From: Methanocorpusculum sp.
GTDB taxonomy: Archaea > Halobacteriota > Methanomicrobia > Methanomicrobiales > Methanocorpusculaceae
Assembly (NCBI GenBank): GCA_029987245.1
Contig: DALTWG010000023.1
Location: 1 to 24,528 of the forward strand
Direction: 5' to 3'
DNA length: 24,528 bases
Under the pieces are notes generated by a model that searched no databases, was not told the DNA's origin, and worked only from the letters and a program-made list of their open reading frames with translations. Both the position numbers and the translations under genes were made by a program. Below, in pieces: positions 1 to 7,226 of the stretch (positions within the stretch are counted from its first letter, which is position 1; each line of letters starts with the position of its first letter).

Positions 1-569
1 TTAAATGGGGTTTTTCCACTAACTTTAGTCACATCGGAAGATGGCTTCTCTTAACTCTCTTACACATCCCGGTTATATGCTTTATACCGCAGGGAACATT
101 AATGAAAATCTTGAAAGGCGAAGAACCGGATATTGTACTGGCATTAAAAACCCTTCTAAACGGATTCTTATTATTCCTTATCTTATTCATTTATGGTATT
201 GTGCCGGTTCTTCTTATCAAGATGATTCCGGGCATCGGCTGGATTATCGGCATTATTCTTGCTATCCTTTTCTGCCTGATTCTGATTCCGGCTGAAATCA
301 ACTATGCACGCAGCGGCCGTTTTGGCAAGGCATTTGCATTCGGCGAAATCTTTGGCATGATCTCCAATGTCGGCTGGGGCAGGTACATTCTTGCATTCAT
401 CGTCATGATTATCTTTGCAGTCCTTGTCGGCATTGTACTCGGCGGCATTTCTTTCCTCCTTACCCTTATCCCGGTTGCCGGTATTGTTCTTGCAAGCATT
501 TTCGGTCTCCTTACCCTTATCCCGCTCATTTGCTGGGTATTCAAGTACTGGAACAACGTATTCGCATAA
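1..569 (+). CDS. DUF4013-type multi-pass membrane protein, copy 1 (5' end outside window)
   Basis: The reading frame is open from base 3, so the start lies about 30 bases before the window. The product is a very hydrophobic integral membrane protein with about five or six membrane segments. It keeps the family landmarks shared by all five copies: a LLLT..IP..... segment, KILKGEEPDI, a cytoplasmic-looking RSGRFGKAFAFGEIFGMI stretch, GWGRYIL, and a FKYWNNVFA C-terminus. Bases 1-55 are identical to bases 798-852 of copy 2, which points to recent duplication or gene conversion. No biochemical role is known to me for DUF4013, and the family name itself is assigned from memory of its pattern. Copy 1 is followed by a weak hairpin and T-run, then by the upstream block of copy 2. 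Confidence 0.75.
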   Translation, partial: KWGFSTNFSHIGRWLLLTLLHIPVICFIPQGTLMKILKGEEPDIVLALKTLLNGFLLFLILFIYGIVPVLLIKMIPGIGWIIGIILAILFCLILIPAEINYARSGRFGKAFAFGEIFGMISNVGWGRYILAFIVMIIFAVLVGIVLGGISFLLTLIPVAGIVLASIFGLLTLIPLICWVFKYWNNVFA

Positions 570-591
570 GAAAAACCCGAATCCGGAGCAA

Positions 592-604
592 TCCCCCTTT
601 TTTA
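592..604 (+). terminator. Weak terminator after DUF4013 copy 1
   Basis: A C-run followed by seven Ts lies just after the stop codon. The hairpin that is perfect in copy 2 is reduced here to GGAGCAATCC, so this site is the weakest of the five. Confidence 0.35.
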
Positions 605-616
605 ATCAATTCCCCC

Positions 617-765
617 GGGCTGCTGAAATTTCCGGTGTATTTTCAAACAGCGCGCAAATTCAGATTTATTTTCCATTGTACCCGGCAAAATCACTGTGTT
701 TTGACGAACATTAATATACTAAGAAAGCGTATATAATGATATCACATTATGTGAGGTCTAAAAAA
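617..765 (+). promoter_or_regulatory. Conserved upstream block of DUF4013 copy 2
   Basis: About 150 bases that recur upstream of copies 3 and 4. It contains a palindrome-like site at 655-668 (CAAAT, four bases, ATTTA), a TATA box TATATAA at 730-736 and GAGGT at 753-757. The TATA box is about 33 bases before the ATG at 766, so transcription should begin near 757-760. This excludes the earlier in-frame ATG at 736, which overlaps the TATA box. Confidence 0.7.
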
Positions 766-1365
766 ATGGGATTATTTGGAAACTGCTGGGATGCCCTTAA
801 ATGGGGTTTTTCCACTAACTTTAGTCACATCGGAAGATGGCTTCTCTTAACCATCTTATCAATCATTCCGATTATCTGCTGGTTTGCAGAAGGCGCATTA
901 CTGAAAATCTTAAAAGGCGAAGAGCCGGATATTGCACCGGCAGGAAAATCCTTTGTAACCGGATTCTTCTTATTCCTTATCGCATTAATCTATGTGATTG
1001 TACCCTGCCTTATCATGATGATTCCGGTCATCGGCTGGATTATCGGCATTATTCTTACCATCCTTGTCTGCCTGATCATGATTCCGGCTGAAATCAACTT
1101 TGCACGCAGCGGCAAGTTCAGCAAGGCATTCGCATTCGGCGAAATCTTCGGCATGATCTCCAAGCTTGGCTGGGGCAAGTACATTCTTGCAATCATCGTC
1201 ATGATTATCTTTGCAATCCTTGTCAGCATTGTACTCAGTATCATTTACTTCATCCTTGGACTTATCCCGGTTGTCGGTATCATTCTTGCAATTATTATCG
1301 GCATCCTTGCCTTCATCCCGCTCCTTTGCTGGGAATTCAAGTACTGGAACGACGTATTCGCATAA
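766..1365 (+). CDS. DUF4013-type multi-pass membrane protein, copy 2
   Basis: A 199-residue integral membrane protein. Starting at MGLFGNCWDALKWGF, it has a short amphipathic N-terminus, a first membrane segment around residues 23-45, the KILKGEEPDI loop, two closely spaced segments around 65-108, a polar stretch with FARSGKFSKAFAFGEI, then two or three C-terminal segments and the FKYWNDVFA tail. The start is set by the TATA box at 730 and by the same MGLF start in copies 3-5; the longer frame from 736 would put the start inside the promoter. It is a separate transcription unit with its own promoter and terminator. The function is unknown. The invariant polar loop and aromatic C-terminus are the likely functional parts, which is inference. 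Confidence 0.8.
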   Translation: MGLFGNCWDALKWGFSTNFSHIGRWLLLTILSIIPIICWFAEGALLKILKGEEPDIAPAGKSFVTGFFLFLIALIYVIVPCLIMMIPVIGWIIGIILTILVCLIMIPAEINFARSGKFSKAFAFGEIFGMISKLGWGKYILAIIVMIIFAILVSIVLSIIYFILGLIPVVGIILAIIIGILAFIPLLCWEFKYWNDVFA

Positions 1366-1379
1366 GAAAAACCCGAATC

Positions 1380-1399
1380 AGGGGCAATCCCCCTTTTTT
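1380..1399 (+). terminator. Terminator after DUF4013 copy 2
   Basis: A GGGG-CAAT-CCCC hairpin (1381-1392) is followed by a run of Ts (1394-1399), 15 bases after the stop. It supports separate transcription of copy 2. Confidence 0.6.
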
Positions 1400-1409
1400 A
1401 ATCAATTTC

Positions 1410-1560
1410 TTCAGGCCGCTGAAATTTCCGGTGTATTTTCAAACAGCGTGCAAATTCAGATTTGTTTCTCTTATCCTCGCCGAAACAGCCGCATTTTGAC
1501 GAATATTAATATAGTAGGAAAGCGTATATAATGATATCACATTATGTGAGGTCAAAAATC
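1410..1560 (+). promoter_or_regulatory. Conserved upstream block of DUF4013 copy 3
   Basis: The same block as before copy 2: GTATTTTCAAACAGCG, then the perfect inverted repeat CAAAT-TCAG-ATTTG at 1451-1464, TATA box TATATAA at 1525-1531, and GTGAGGTC before the ATG at 1561. Confidence 0.7.
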
Positions 1561-2175
1561 ATGGGATTATTTGGAACCGCATTCGGCGCTGTAAAGTGGG
1601 GCTTCGGCACCAACTTCAGCCACATCGGAAGATGGCTTCTTTTAACTATCTTCAGTTGTATACCAATCGTCAACTTTATTGCTGACGGTGCTTTAATGAA
1701 AGTGTTAAAAGGCGAGGAGCCTGACATTTCCCCGGCAGGAAAATCCTTTGTAACCGGATTCTTATTCTTCGTTATCGGATTGATTTATGCAATCATCCCG
1801 GCAATTATCATTCTTGTCTTAGGGCTTATCAGCAGCATTGCTGCCGCAATTGTCGGTATCATTCTTGTCATCTTACTCTGTCTGATTGCCATTCCGGCAG
1901 AGATTAACTTTGTCCGCAGCGGCAAGTTCGGCAAGGCATTTGCATTCGGTGAAATCTTCGGTATGATTTCCAAGCTCGGCTGGGGCAAATACATTCTTGC
2001 AATCATCGTTATGTTTATCGTCGGATTTATTGTTTCTCTTGTCATCGGTATCATTGCCTATGTCCTTGGTCTTATTCCGGTTGCAGGATGGGTTCTTGCA
2101 CTCATCTTCGAGATTCTTATGCTTGTTCCGCTTGTGTGCTTTGAATTAAAGTACTGGAACGACGTATTAGCATAA
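1561..2175 (+). CDS. DUF4013-type multi-pass membrane protein, copy 3
   Basis: A 204-residue paralogue beginning MGLFGTAFGAVKWGF. The order of landmarks is unchanged: KVLKGEEPDI near residue 50, RSGKFGKAFAFGEIFGMISKLGWGKYIL in the middle, and a LKYWNDVLA tail. The loop after the second membrane segment is a few residues longer than in copy 2 and is Ala/Gly rich. The N-terminal choice again rests on the TATA box 30-odd bases upstream; the in-frame ATG at 1531 overlaps that box. It has its own terminator. The function is unknown, and no partner other than the sibling genes is visible. Confidence 0.8.
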   Translation: MGLFGTAFGAVKWGFGTNFSHIGRWLLLTIFSCIPIVNFIADGALMKVLKGEEPDISPAGKSFVTGFLFFVIGLIYAIIPAIIILVLGLISSIAAAIVGIILVILLCLIAIPAEINFVRSGKFGKAFAFGEIFGMISKLGWGKYILAIIVMFIVGFIVSLVIGIIAYVLGLIPVAGWVLALIFEILMLVPLVCFELKYWNDVLA

Positions 2176-2183
2176 AAAACAAG

Positions 2184-2207
2184 AAAAGGGGGCAATCCTC
2201 TTTTTTA
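2184..2207 (+). terminator. Terminator after DUF4013 copy 3
   Basis: AAAAGGGG pairs with CCTCTTTT across a five-base loop (8 pairs, one G-U), and the Ts run on to 2206. Confidence 0.55.
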
Positions 2208-2216
2208 TTTAATTTC

Positions 2217-2367
2217 CCCGGGCCGCTGAAATATTTTGCGTATTTTCAAACAGCGCGCAAATTCAGATTTGTTTCCATTATTTTCGCTGAAACAGCCGTA
2301 TTTTGACGAACATTATTATAGCAGGAAAGCGTATATAATGATATCACATTATGTGAGGTCTAAAAAA
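2217..2367 (+). promoter_or_regulatory. Conserved upstream block of DUF4013 copy 4
   Basis: The third copy of the block. The perfect inverted repeat CAAAT-TCAG-ATTTG is at 2258-2271, the TATA box TATATAA at 2332-2338, and GAGGTC just before the ATG at 2368. Confidence 0.7.
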
Positions 2368-3060
2368 ATGGGATTATTTGGAACCGCACTTGACGCTCTG
2401 AAGTGGGGCTTTGGCATCAACTTCAAAAACAATGTAAGATGGATTCTGTTAACCATCTTATCAATCCTCCCGTTCGTATGGTGGATTGCAGAAGGTGCAT
2501 TACTGAAAGTATTAAAAGGCGAAGAACCTGATATTGCACCGCCCGGAGATTCCTTCATCAACGGTCTGCTTTGGTTTATCATTGCAGTCACTTATGAACT
2601 AATTCCGCTCGTCCTCTTTATGGTAATCGGCGGAGCGGCGTTTCTTCCGGCAATAACCGGCGGGGATATCGGAGCTGCAATCGGGGCAGGAGTCGGAATT
2701 ATCGGATTTATTCTTTGTTTTGTTGTTGCAATTCTCTTTGCACTCATCATGGTTCCGGCAATGATCAACTTTGCACGTACCGGACAATTCAGCAAAGCAT
2801 TTGCATTCAGCGAACTCTTCGCAATGATTAAGGAAATCGGCTGGGGTAAATATATCCTTGCAATCATCGTTCTGATTATTGTTCAGATAATCCTTGGTAT
2901 TGTAATATTTGTTCTCCTTGGCACCGTCAATTTCATCCTTCTTTTTATTCCTGTTGTCGGTCCAATTGCAGCAATGGTGCTTTCTGCAATCGTTGCTTTA
3001 CTCCTTATTATTCCGGAGTTCTGTTTCATTTTCAAGTACTGGAACGACCTGTTTGCATAA
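2368..3060 (+). CDS. DUF4013-type multi-pass membrane protein, copy 4
   Basis: A 230-residue paralogue, the longest of the five, starting MGLFGTALDALKWGF. A Gly/Ala-rich insertion around residues 90-115 (AAFLPAITGGDIGAAIGAG) extends the second hydrophobic region. Elsewhere it follows the family: KVLKGEEPDI, FARTGQFSKAFAFSELFAMI, IGWGKYIL, and FKYWNDLFA at the end. An open frame extends upstream to about 2236, but that part is promoter sequence shared with copies 2 and 3, so the start at 2368 is preferred. It is its own transcription unit. The function is unknown. Confidence 0.8.
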   Translation: MGLFGTALDALKWGFGINFKNNVRWILLTILSILPFVWWIAEGALLKVLKGEEPDIAPPGDSFINGLLWFIIAVTYELIPLVLFMVIGGAAFLPAITGGDIGAAIGAGVGIIGFILCFVVAILFALIMVPAMINFARTGQFSKAFAFSELFAMIKEIGWGKYILAIIVLIIVQIILGIVIFVLLGTVNFILLFIPVVGPIAAMVLSAIVALLLIIPEFCFIFKYWNDLFA

Positions 3061-3072
3061 TCAGGAAACCAT

Positions 3073-3093
3073 GAACGGGAATTTTCCCGTTTT
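3073..3093 (+). terminator. Terminator after DUF4013 copy 4
   Basis: AACGGGAA pairs with TTCCCGTT (3074-3091) and is followed by a T-rich stretch. Confidence 0.55.
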
Positions 3094-3142
3094 CAATTTT
3101 TCATTTCTCTTTTAGCCGACATTAATATATAAAAACAGTTAG

Positions 3143-3149
3143 ATATACT
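3143..3149 (+). promoter_or_regulatory. TATA-like box of DUF4013 copy 5
   Basis: ATATACT lies about 33 bases before the ATG, at the same place as the TATATAA of copies 2-4, with GAGGTC conserved before the start. The upstream palindrome of the other copies is absent here, so this copy may be regulated differently. Confidence 0.5.
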
Positions 3150-3178
3150 ATTATCATTATTATACGAGGTCTAAACAA

Positions 3179-3802
3179 ATGGGATTATTTGAAACTGCAT
3201 TTGACGCGGTGAAGTGGGGATTAACCACTAACTTCCGACACATCGGAAGATGGCTGTTATTAACGGTACTTTCCATCATACCGATAGCCAACATTCTCAG
3301 CAGCGGAGCACTGCTGAAAGTATTAACGGGCGAAGAGCCTGAGATTGAACCGGCCGGCAGGACGTTTCTCAACGGTCTTCTCTGGCTTGTTATCAGTATC
3401 ATCTACATGATTATCCCGGTCATTATTGCCGCAGTCTCGCTGATTCTGCTGTTAAACAACGGCGCAAGCGCCGGCGCTGCGCTCGGTATTGCAGGAATTA
3501 TTATTTCTATCATTCTTGCCGTGATAATTTCTCTTATCATGATTCCGGCGATGATTCATTTTGCGCGCACCGGAAAGTTCGCGAAAGGTTTTGCATTCGG
3601 CGAAATCCTTGCCATGATTAAAAATGTCGGGGCCGGAAGATACATTGTTGCAATTCTTGTATGGCTTATTGTAAGTTTTATCATCAGTTTTGTGCTCGGC
3701 ATTATCTGCCTGATTCCAATCCTCGGCTGGATTGTTCTTTTCCTTGCCTTTGTTCCGCTTATGTGCTTTGAGTACAAATACTGGAACGACGTGTTTGCAT
3801 AA
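3179..3802 (+). CDS. DUF4013-type multi-pass membrane protein, copy 5
   Basis: A 207-residue paralogue and the most diverged of the set (KVLTGEEPEI instead of KVLKGEEPDI; FARTGKFAKGFAFGEILAMI). It begins MGLFETAFDAVKWGL, and no earlier in-frame ATG is available, which confirms the MGLF start for the whole family. Five or so membrane segments are followed by the conserved EYKYWNDVFA tail. Its upstream region differs from that of the other copies apart from the TATA-like box and the GAGGTC motif. A strong terminator follows. The function is unknown. Confidence 0.8.
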   Translation: MGLFETAFDAVKWGLTTNFRHIGRWLLLTVLSIIPIANILSSGALLKVLTGEEPEIEPAGRTFLNGLLWLVISIIYMIIPVIIAAVSLILLLNNGASAGAALGIAGIIISIILAVIISLIMIPAMIHFARTGKFAKGFAFGEILAMIKNVGAGRYIVAILVWLIVSFIISFVLGIICLIPILGWIVLFLAFVPLMCFEYKYWNDVFA

Positions 3803-3811
3803 GAGGAACAA

Positions 3812-3837
3812 ACGGGGCTCTCCCCGTACTTTTTTTA
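3812..3837 (+). terminator. Strong terminator after DUF4013 copy 5
   Basis: A perfect ACGGGG-CTCT-CCCCGT hairpin (3812-3827) is followed by eight Ts. It closes the paralogue array. Confidence 0.7.
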
Positions 3838-3985
3838 TGAATTCAGCTACTGTCTGAGGGTTTTATCCATTCCTGCGCGTGTCGGTCCGACTGCGCGAAC
3901 CCGCTGTATTTTTCTCCCGTTTGTTCAATAAAATCGTTTACTGTGGTCACCAAATATTTATACTGTGACATCTAATGGTACTATT

Positions 3986-4040
3986 GTGCAAATAAAAAGT
4001 GCACGATGTATAAAAATATACATCAAGTAATACTAAGGAG
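3986..4040 (+). promoter_or_regulatory. Promoter, possible operator and ribosome site of the small peptide gene
   Basis: An inverted repeat GTGCA (3986-3990) / TGCAC (4000-4004) lies directly upstream of a TATA-like stretch TATAAAAATATA (4009-4020). A clear ribosome site AAGGAG follows at 4035-4040, nine bases before the ATG. A second TATA candidate lies near 3952-3963, so the exact transcription start is uncertain. Confidence 0.5.
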
Positions 4041-4049
4041 AAACACACC

Positions 4050-4331
4050 ATGTACGCAAACGCAATGAAAACAAACGGCCTGAAAATGCCTGCAGTGTAC
4101 AGCGAATTAACCGCAGCCGAAATGGAATACGACGGCGAAGGGTTCTGGGGATTTCTGAAAGGATGTGCAAAAATAGTCGCAGGAGCTGTTGCCGTTGCAT
4201 CCGGAGTAGTTTCTGTTGCATCCGGTATCGCATCCGGAAACGTCTTCGGAATAATTGCAGGTATCGGCACCGTTTTAGGAGGTGCAGCTCTCCTGTCTGA
4301 CGGAATCCTGGCGGTTATAGACGAATCCTAA
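4050..4331 (+). CDS. Bacteriocin-like small peptide with leader (putative archaeocin)
   Basis: A 93-residue peptide. Residues 1-32 form a polar leader that ends in SELTAAEMEYDGEG; this resembles the ELTxxEMExxxGG pattern of leaders cut by C39 peptidase-transporters. The rest, FWGFLKGCAKIVAGAVAVAS onward, is a Gly/Ala/Val-rich hydrophobic core typical of class II bacteriocins, ending AVIDES. The true double glycine is GEG here, which weakens the case. No C39 transporter or immunity gene is visible nearby, but five families of small membrane protein flank it. It could also be a small membrane-inserted peptide or a holin-like protein. The start is supported by AAGGAG. It is a single-gene unit with its own promoter and terminator. 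Confidence 0.6.
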   Translation: MYANAMKTNGLKMPAVYSELTAAEMEYDGEGFWGFLKGCAKIVAGAVAVASGVVSVASGIASGNVFGIIAGIGTVLGGAALLSDGILAVIDES

Positions 4332-4346
4332 GCGGATTAATAAGAT

Positions 4347-4385
4347 GCAGGAGACCTGCCTGTCCCCTCCTCTTTTTCTTTTTTA
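4347..4385 (+). terminator. Terminator after the bacteriocin-like gene
   Basis: A GCAGG-AGA-CCTGC hairpin (4347-4359) is followed by a pyrimidine and T-rich tail to about 4385. Confidence 0.5.
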
Positions 4386-4500
4386 ACCGCCGTACCAAAG
4401 AGTGCTGCCGAAACGAAACAGGCGCAGAACCGCGGGACGCGGGTGAAAGACGCGACTCTTTTCACGAAACTATTATCCTTTAAAAACAAACATAATTACT

Positions 4501-4866
4501 ATGGCACAATTACCCTATACCACCTACGGCCGCAAAGTCATCGGCGAAAAAAGCAGGTTTATCTCCCTGATTCTGAATTGCATCGTCCCCGGCGCAGGCA
4601 TTATCTATGCCGGAAAAACCTCCCGCGGCATTCTCTTCTTCCTGCTCTACGTGCTCTGCTCGGCCGCTGCATACATCTGCGCAGCGCTCGGCGGCGTTGC
4701 CACCTTTGTTATACCGAATGTAACCGGCAATTCCGACGGATGCCTGATTGCCTCGGTTATTTTGTTCATCGTGGTGTTTTTTATCTGGCTTTCCGCCCTT
4801 CTCACCGGCTACGGCATGTGCAAACAAAACAACAGAATCTGGACAGAGTTCCTCGAAAAACTCTGA
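4501..4866 (+). CDS. Small membrane protein with TM2-like N-terminus, function unknown
   Basis: A 121-residue protein with three or four hydrophobic segments (about residues 20-36, 43-66, 82-104). The segment LILNCIVPGAGIIYAGKTSRGILFFL resembles the turn of TM2-type or tail-length membrane proteins (PGxGxxYxGKxxxGI). No catalytic motif is visible. It is likely translated from a leaderless or nearly leaderless transcript: a TTAAAAA box lies near 4480, about 21 bases before the ATG, and there is no ribosome site. It is a single gene between a terminator on the left and a convergent gene on the right. Confidence 0.65.
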   Translation: MAQLPYTTYGRKVIGEKSRFISLILNCIVPGAGIIYAGKTSRGILFFLLYVLCSAAAYICAALGGVATFVIPNVTGNSDGCLIASVILFIVVFFIWLSALLTGYGMCKQNNRIWTEFLEKL

Positions 4867-4929
4867 CTTTTTTCTCATTTACCCGCGATATACCGCGGTA
4901 ACGATTTTTCACCGCCTAAAAAAAGGAAA

Positions 4930-5319
4930 TTATACCGCGGCAAGAGCCATAGGCATCATCGCTATAAACGGCAGAGTGAAAACACTGATTACTGTCAGGA
5001 AGACAAAGACAAGCACCAGCGCATTCAGCGCGGTACCGACAATGCCTAAAATAAAACCTGCGTTTGCCATGGTTTCACTGCCTTCCCTGCGGGTCAGGGC
5101 AAGTTTTCCAAATACAATCGCAAGAATCGAAGCAGCAATGCCAAAGCCCGAACTGCAGGCTAAAAGAACGCCGACAATGCCTAAGACCAGCGCCGCTATT
5201 GCAAAGCCGTTTTTCTCCGCGTTCCACTGCTCATCCGCAGGAGCGCGTGCATCCGCCCCGGACTCTGAATCCGCAGAGCAGGACTCAAACTTTTCTTCAT
5301 CAGGATATTCCTCTTCCAT
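4930..5319 (-). CDS. DUF4190-type small membrane protein with acidic N-terminus
   Basis: About 129 residues. It starts at MEEEYPDEEKF, giving an acidic cytoplasmic head of about 35 residues, then two long hydrophobic hairpins. The pattern NGFAIAALVLGIVGVLLA...ILAIVFGKLALTRRE...MANAGFILGIVGTALNAL is that of DUF4190. An upstream in-frame ATG at 5340 would add seven residues, but a T-rich TATA-like box about 25 bases before 5319 favours a leaderless start at 5319. The paralogue immediately upstream (5389-5676) shares the core. The role is unknown. Confidence 0.7.
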   Translation of the reverse strand: MEEEYPDEEKFESCSADSESGADARAPADEQWNAEKNGFAIAALVLGIVGVLLACSSGFGIAASILAIVFGKLALTRREGSETMANAGFILGIVGTALNALVLVFVFLTVISVFTLPFIAMMPMALAAV

Positions 5320-5388
5320 GAGATAGTATATGCTGTGCAAAAATAAAAATCTTATCAGAAAAGCGAAAGAAAAAATGAATTGGGTAAT

Positions 5389-5676
5389 TTACACAGTCGG
5401 CAGACTCAGGCCGTATGCAACAAGTGCTGCAGCAATGATAGTGACAAACAGAACGGCGAAAACCAGACCGACAATACCAAGCACAATACCTGCAATTGAC
5501 AGACCCTTCACACCCTGCTTCTTGTGAATTGCGACTGCACCGAGAATAATTGCAACAATACATGCAATAATACCTACAATCGGAATCACACAGTCCATGA
5601 TAAGACCGAAAATACCTAACACAAGAGACGCAATCGAAAGTCCCTTCTTTTCAGTGTCGAATTCTGCATCTGACAT
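5389..5676 (-). CDS. DUF4190-type small membrane protein
   Basis: A 95-residue protein: a short polar head MSDAEFDTEKKG, then LSIASLVLGIFGLI, a second hydrophobic stretch ending IILGAVAIHKKQGVKG, and a repeat of the first motif, LSIAGIVLGIVGLVFAV. This two-fold internal repeat is the DUF4190 signature. A TATA-like TGTTTATTTC lies about 28 bases before the ATG, so the message is probably leaderless. It is separate from, but paralogous to, the next gene on the same strand. The role is unknown. Confidence 0.7.
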   Translation of the reverse strand: MSDAEFDTEKKGLSIASLVLGIFGLIMDCVIPIVGIIACIVAIILGAVAIHKKQGVKGLSIAGIVLGIVGLVFAVLFVTIIAAALVAYGLSLPTV

Positions 5677-5737
5677 GCTATATTATTGGCTATCACAGGA
5701 AATAAACATATCTCAACGCCCGGCGTTGCCCCGCACT

Positions 5738-6184
5738 TCAAAACGGCACGACCGCAACCCCGAATCCAAGCAGCAGGACAAGCTTAACTATCCACTGCAC
5801 AACAAGAATAGCCGCCGCCAGATAAAACCAGACTGTGTGCACAACCGGCCTCCTGACTTTCCCCCGGAAAAGAAGATACAGCGTATAATGCACCAGAAAA
5901 ACCGCGACCGCGGCACAGACATAGAACGTAAACGGATGATACTGCAGCGAATGCACAATATCCCCCTGCAAAAGAAACACAACCGAGCGCACACCCCCGC
6001 ATCCGGGGCAGTAAATTCCAAGCGTCTCGCGGAACACACACGGCGGAATCAGCGTGAACAAAAAATCCGCAACCGAACTGAAAAACAGCTTCACCGCCGC
6101 AAGAACTGCAAGCCCCGCCCCGGCGCATGAAAGTAAAACGATATACAAAATCCGCGTCTCTTTTTCATTCAGAGCTGCGAACAT
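5738..6184 (-). CDS. DUF2752 membrane protein
   Basis: A 148-residue protein. The diagnostic motif is YCPGCGGVRSVVFLLQGDIVHSLQYHP near residues 58-84, matching the CPGCGxTRAxxxLLxGDxxxAxxxNP motif of DUF2752; the CPGC cysteines could bind a metal or form a disulphide. Hydrophobic segments lie before and after it (about 12-45 and 86-148). The ATG at 6184 is chosen; a TTG two codons upstream (6190) is also in frame. The function of the family is unknown to me. It stands between the DUF4190 genes and mer, all on the minus strand, but with gaps too large to prove an operon. Confidence 0.7.
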   Translation of the reverse strand: MFAALNEKETRILYIVLLSCAGAGLAVLAAVKLFFSSVADFLFTLIPPCVFRETLGIYCPGCGGVRSVVFLLQGDIVHSLQYHPFTFYVCAAVAVFLVHYTLYLLFRGKVRRPVVHTVWFYLAAAILVVQWIVKLVLLLGFGVAVVPF

Positions 6185-6233
6185 AAACAAATTCAGAAGA
6201 GAAAAAGATTGGTAAAATCGGGTATCCCCGAAT

Positions 6234-7217
6234 TTACATAATCTTGCCGAGCAGGCGGATAGAGTTGGTCATGTCCGGCCCAAGCGGGGAACCGAAGATG
6301 ATCTGGGTGACACCTGCTGCAGTGAGGTCTTCGCATTTCTGTCTGATAGTGTCCGGAGTACCGCAGATGGTGAATGCGTTTAATTCTGCGTCACCGACAA
6401 GCTCGTTGACAGACTTGAAGTCAAAGCGTGCGAGTGCGTCCTTAATCTTTGCAACGTTGCCGAGGTCAAGTCCGTGTCTCTGGAGTAATGCTTCGGGGGA
6501 ACCTGCTGCAATGAATGCAGAAACAATCTTTGCTGCCTTCTTTGCTTTCTTCTCATCCTTGTCGATGGAAAGTGCAGTGTATGCTCCGACATCGAAGCCC
6601 TTCTTGCCGACTTTCTCGCATGCTGCTTTGATGATTGGGATTGCAACCTGGAAGTCCTTCGGGTTGGATGCGTTGATTAATGCACCGTCGCCTTTGAGAC
6701 CTGCAAGTTCAAGTACTTTCGGGCCCTGTGCGCCAACGTAAATTGGGATGCCTTTCTTGCCCGGAAGGGTAACACCGGTAAGTTTTGCGCCGTCGTAGTC
6801 GAAGTAGGTCTTTCCGGACTTCTTCATTTCTGCACCGGTGCAGAGTTCACGGATGGTGTCGATTGCCTCACCGAGTCTTGCAACCGGCTTTTCCGGCTGG
6901 ATGGAGAGCTTCGGGAGGGTGGAGAGGTCACCTGGGCCGATACCAAGGGTTGCACGGCCGTCGGAAATCTCGTTGAGAGTGCATGCGAAGGATGCCATTG
7001 CTGCCGGGGTGTCAGTGAAGGAGTTCATGATACCCGGACCCATCTTCATAGAAGTGGTTGCCTGTGCAACAGCAGTTAAGACTGCATAGCAGTGTCTGTT
7101 GTTGTAGTGGTTGGTGATCCATGCGTAGTCAATGTCTTTTGCTTCTGCGAGTTTACAGAAGTTAACGACCTGCTTGACGTTGATGTTTCCTGGAACGAAT
7201 TCAATTCCGTAAGTCAA
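6234..7217 (-). CDS. mer: 5,10-methylenetetrahydromethanopterin reductase (F420-dependent)
   Basis: A 327-residue cytoplasmic enzyme that reduces methylene-H4MPT to methyl-H4MPT with F420H2 in the CO2-to-methane pathway. It belongs to the bacterial-luciferase-like TIM-barrel flavin/F420 family. Visible family features are the N-terminus YGIEFVPG, WITNHYNNRHCYAVL, MGPGIMNSFTDTPAAMAS, DGRATLGIGPGD, and PIYVGAQGPKVLELAGLKGDGALINA. The length fits known Mer proteins (about 320-330). The start is TTG at 7217: a stop codon lies three codons upstream, no ATG is close, and a strong GTGAGGTG ribosome site sits nine bases before it. A TATA box lies further upstream. It is a stand-alone gene. Confidence 0.95.
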   Translation of the reverse strand: MTYGIEFVPGNINVKQVVNFCKLAEAKDIDYAWITNHYNNRHCYAVLTAVAQATTSMKMGPGIMNSFTDTPAAMASFACTLNEISDGRATLGIGPGDLSTLPKLSIQPEKPVARLGEAIDTIRELCTGAEMKKSGKTYFDYDGAKLTGVTLPGKKGIPIYVGAQGPKVLELAGLKGDGALINASNPKDFQVAIPIIKAACEKVGKKGFDVGAYTALSIDKDEKKAKKAAKIVSAFIAAGSPEALLQRHGLDLGNVAKIKDALARFDFKSVNELVGDAELNAFTICGTPDTIRQKCEDLTAAGVTQIIFGSPLGPDMTNSIRLLGKIM

Positions 7218-7226
7218 AGTTCTTTA

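Noticed and set aside
736..765. Longer starts (MISHYVRSKK...) for DUF4013 copies 2-4
   Set aside because: The upstream ATG overlaps the TATA box and would lie before the transcription start; copy 5 has only the shorter start.
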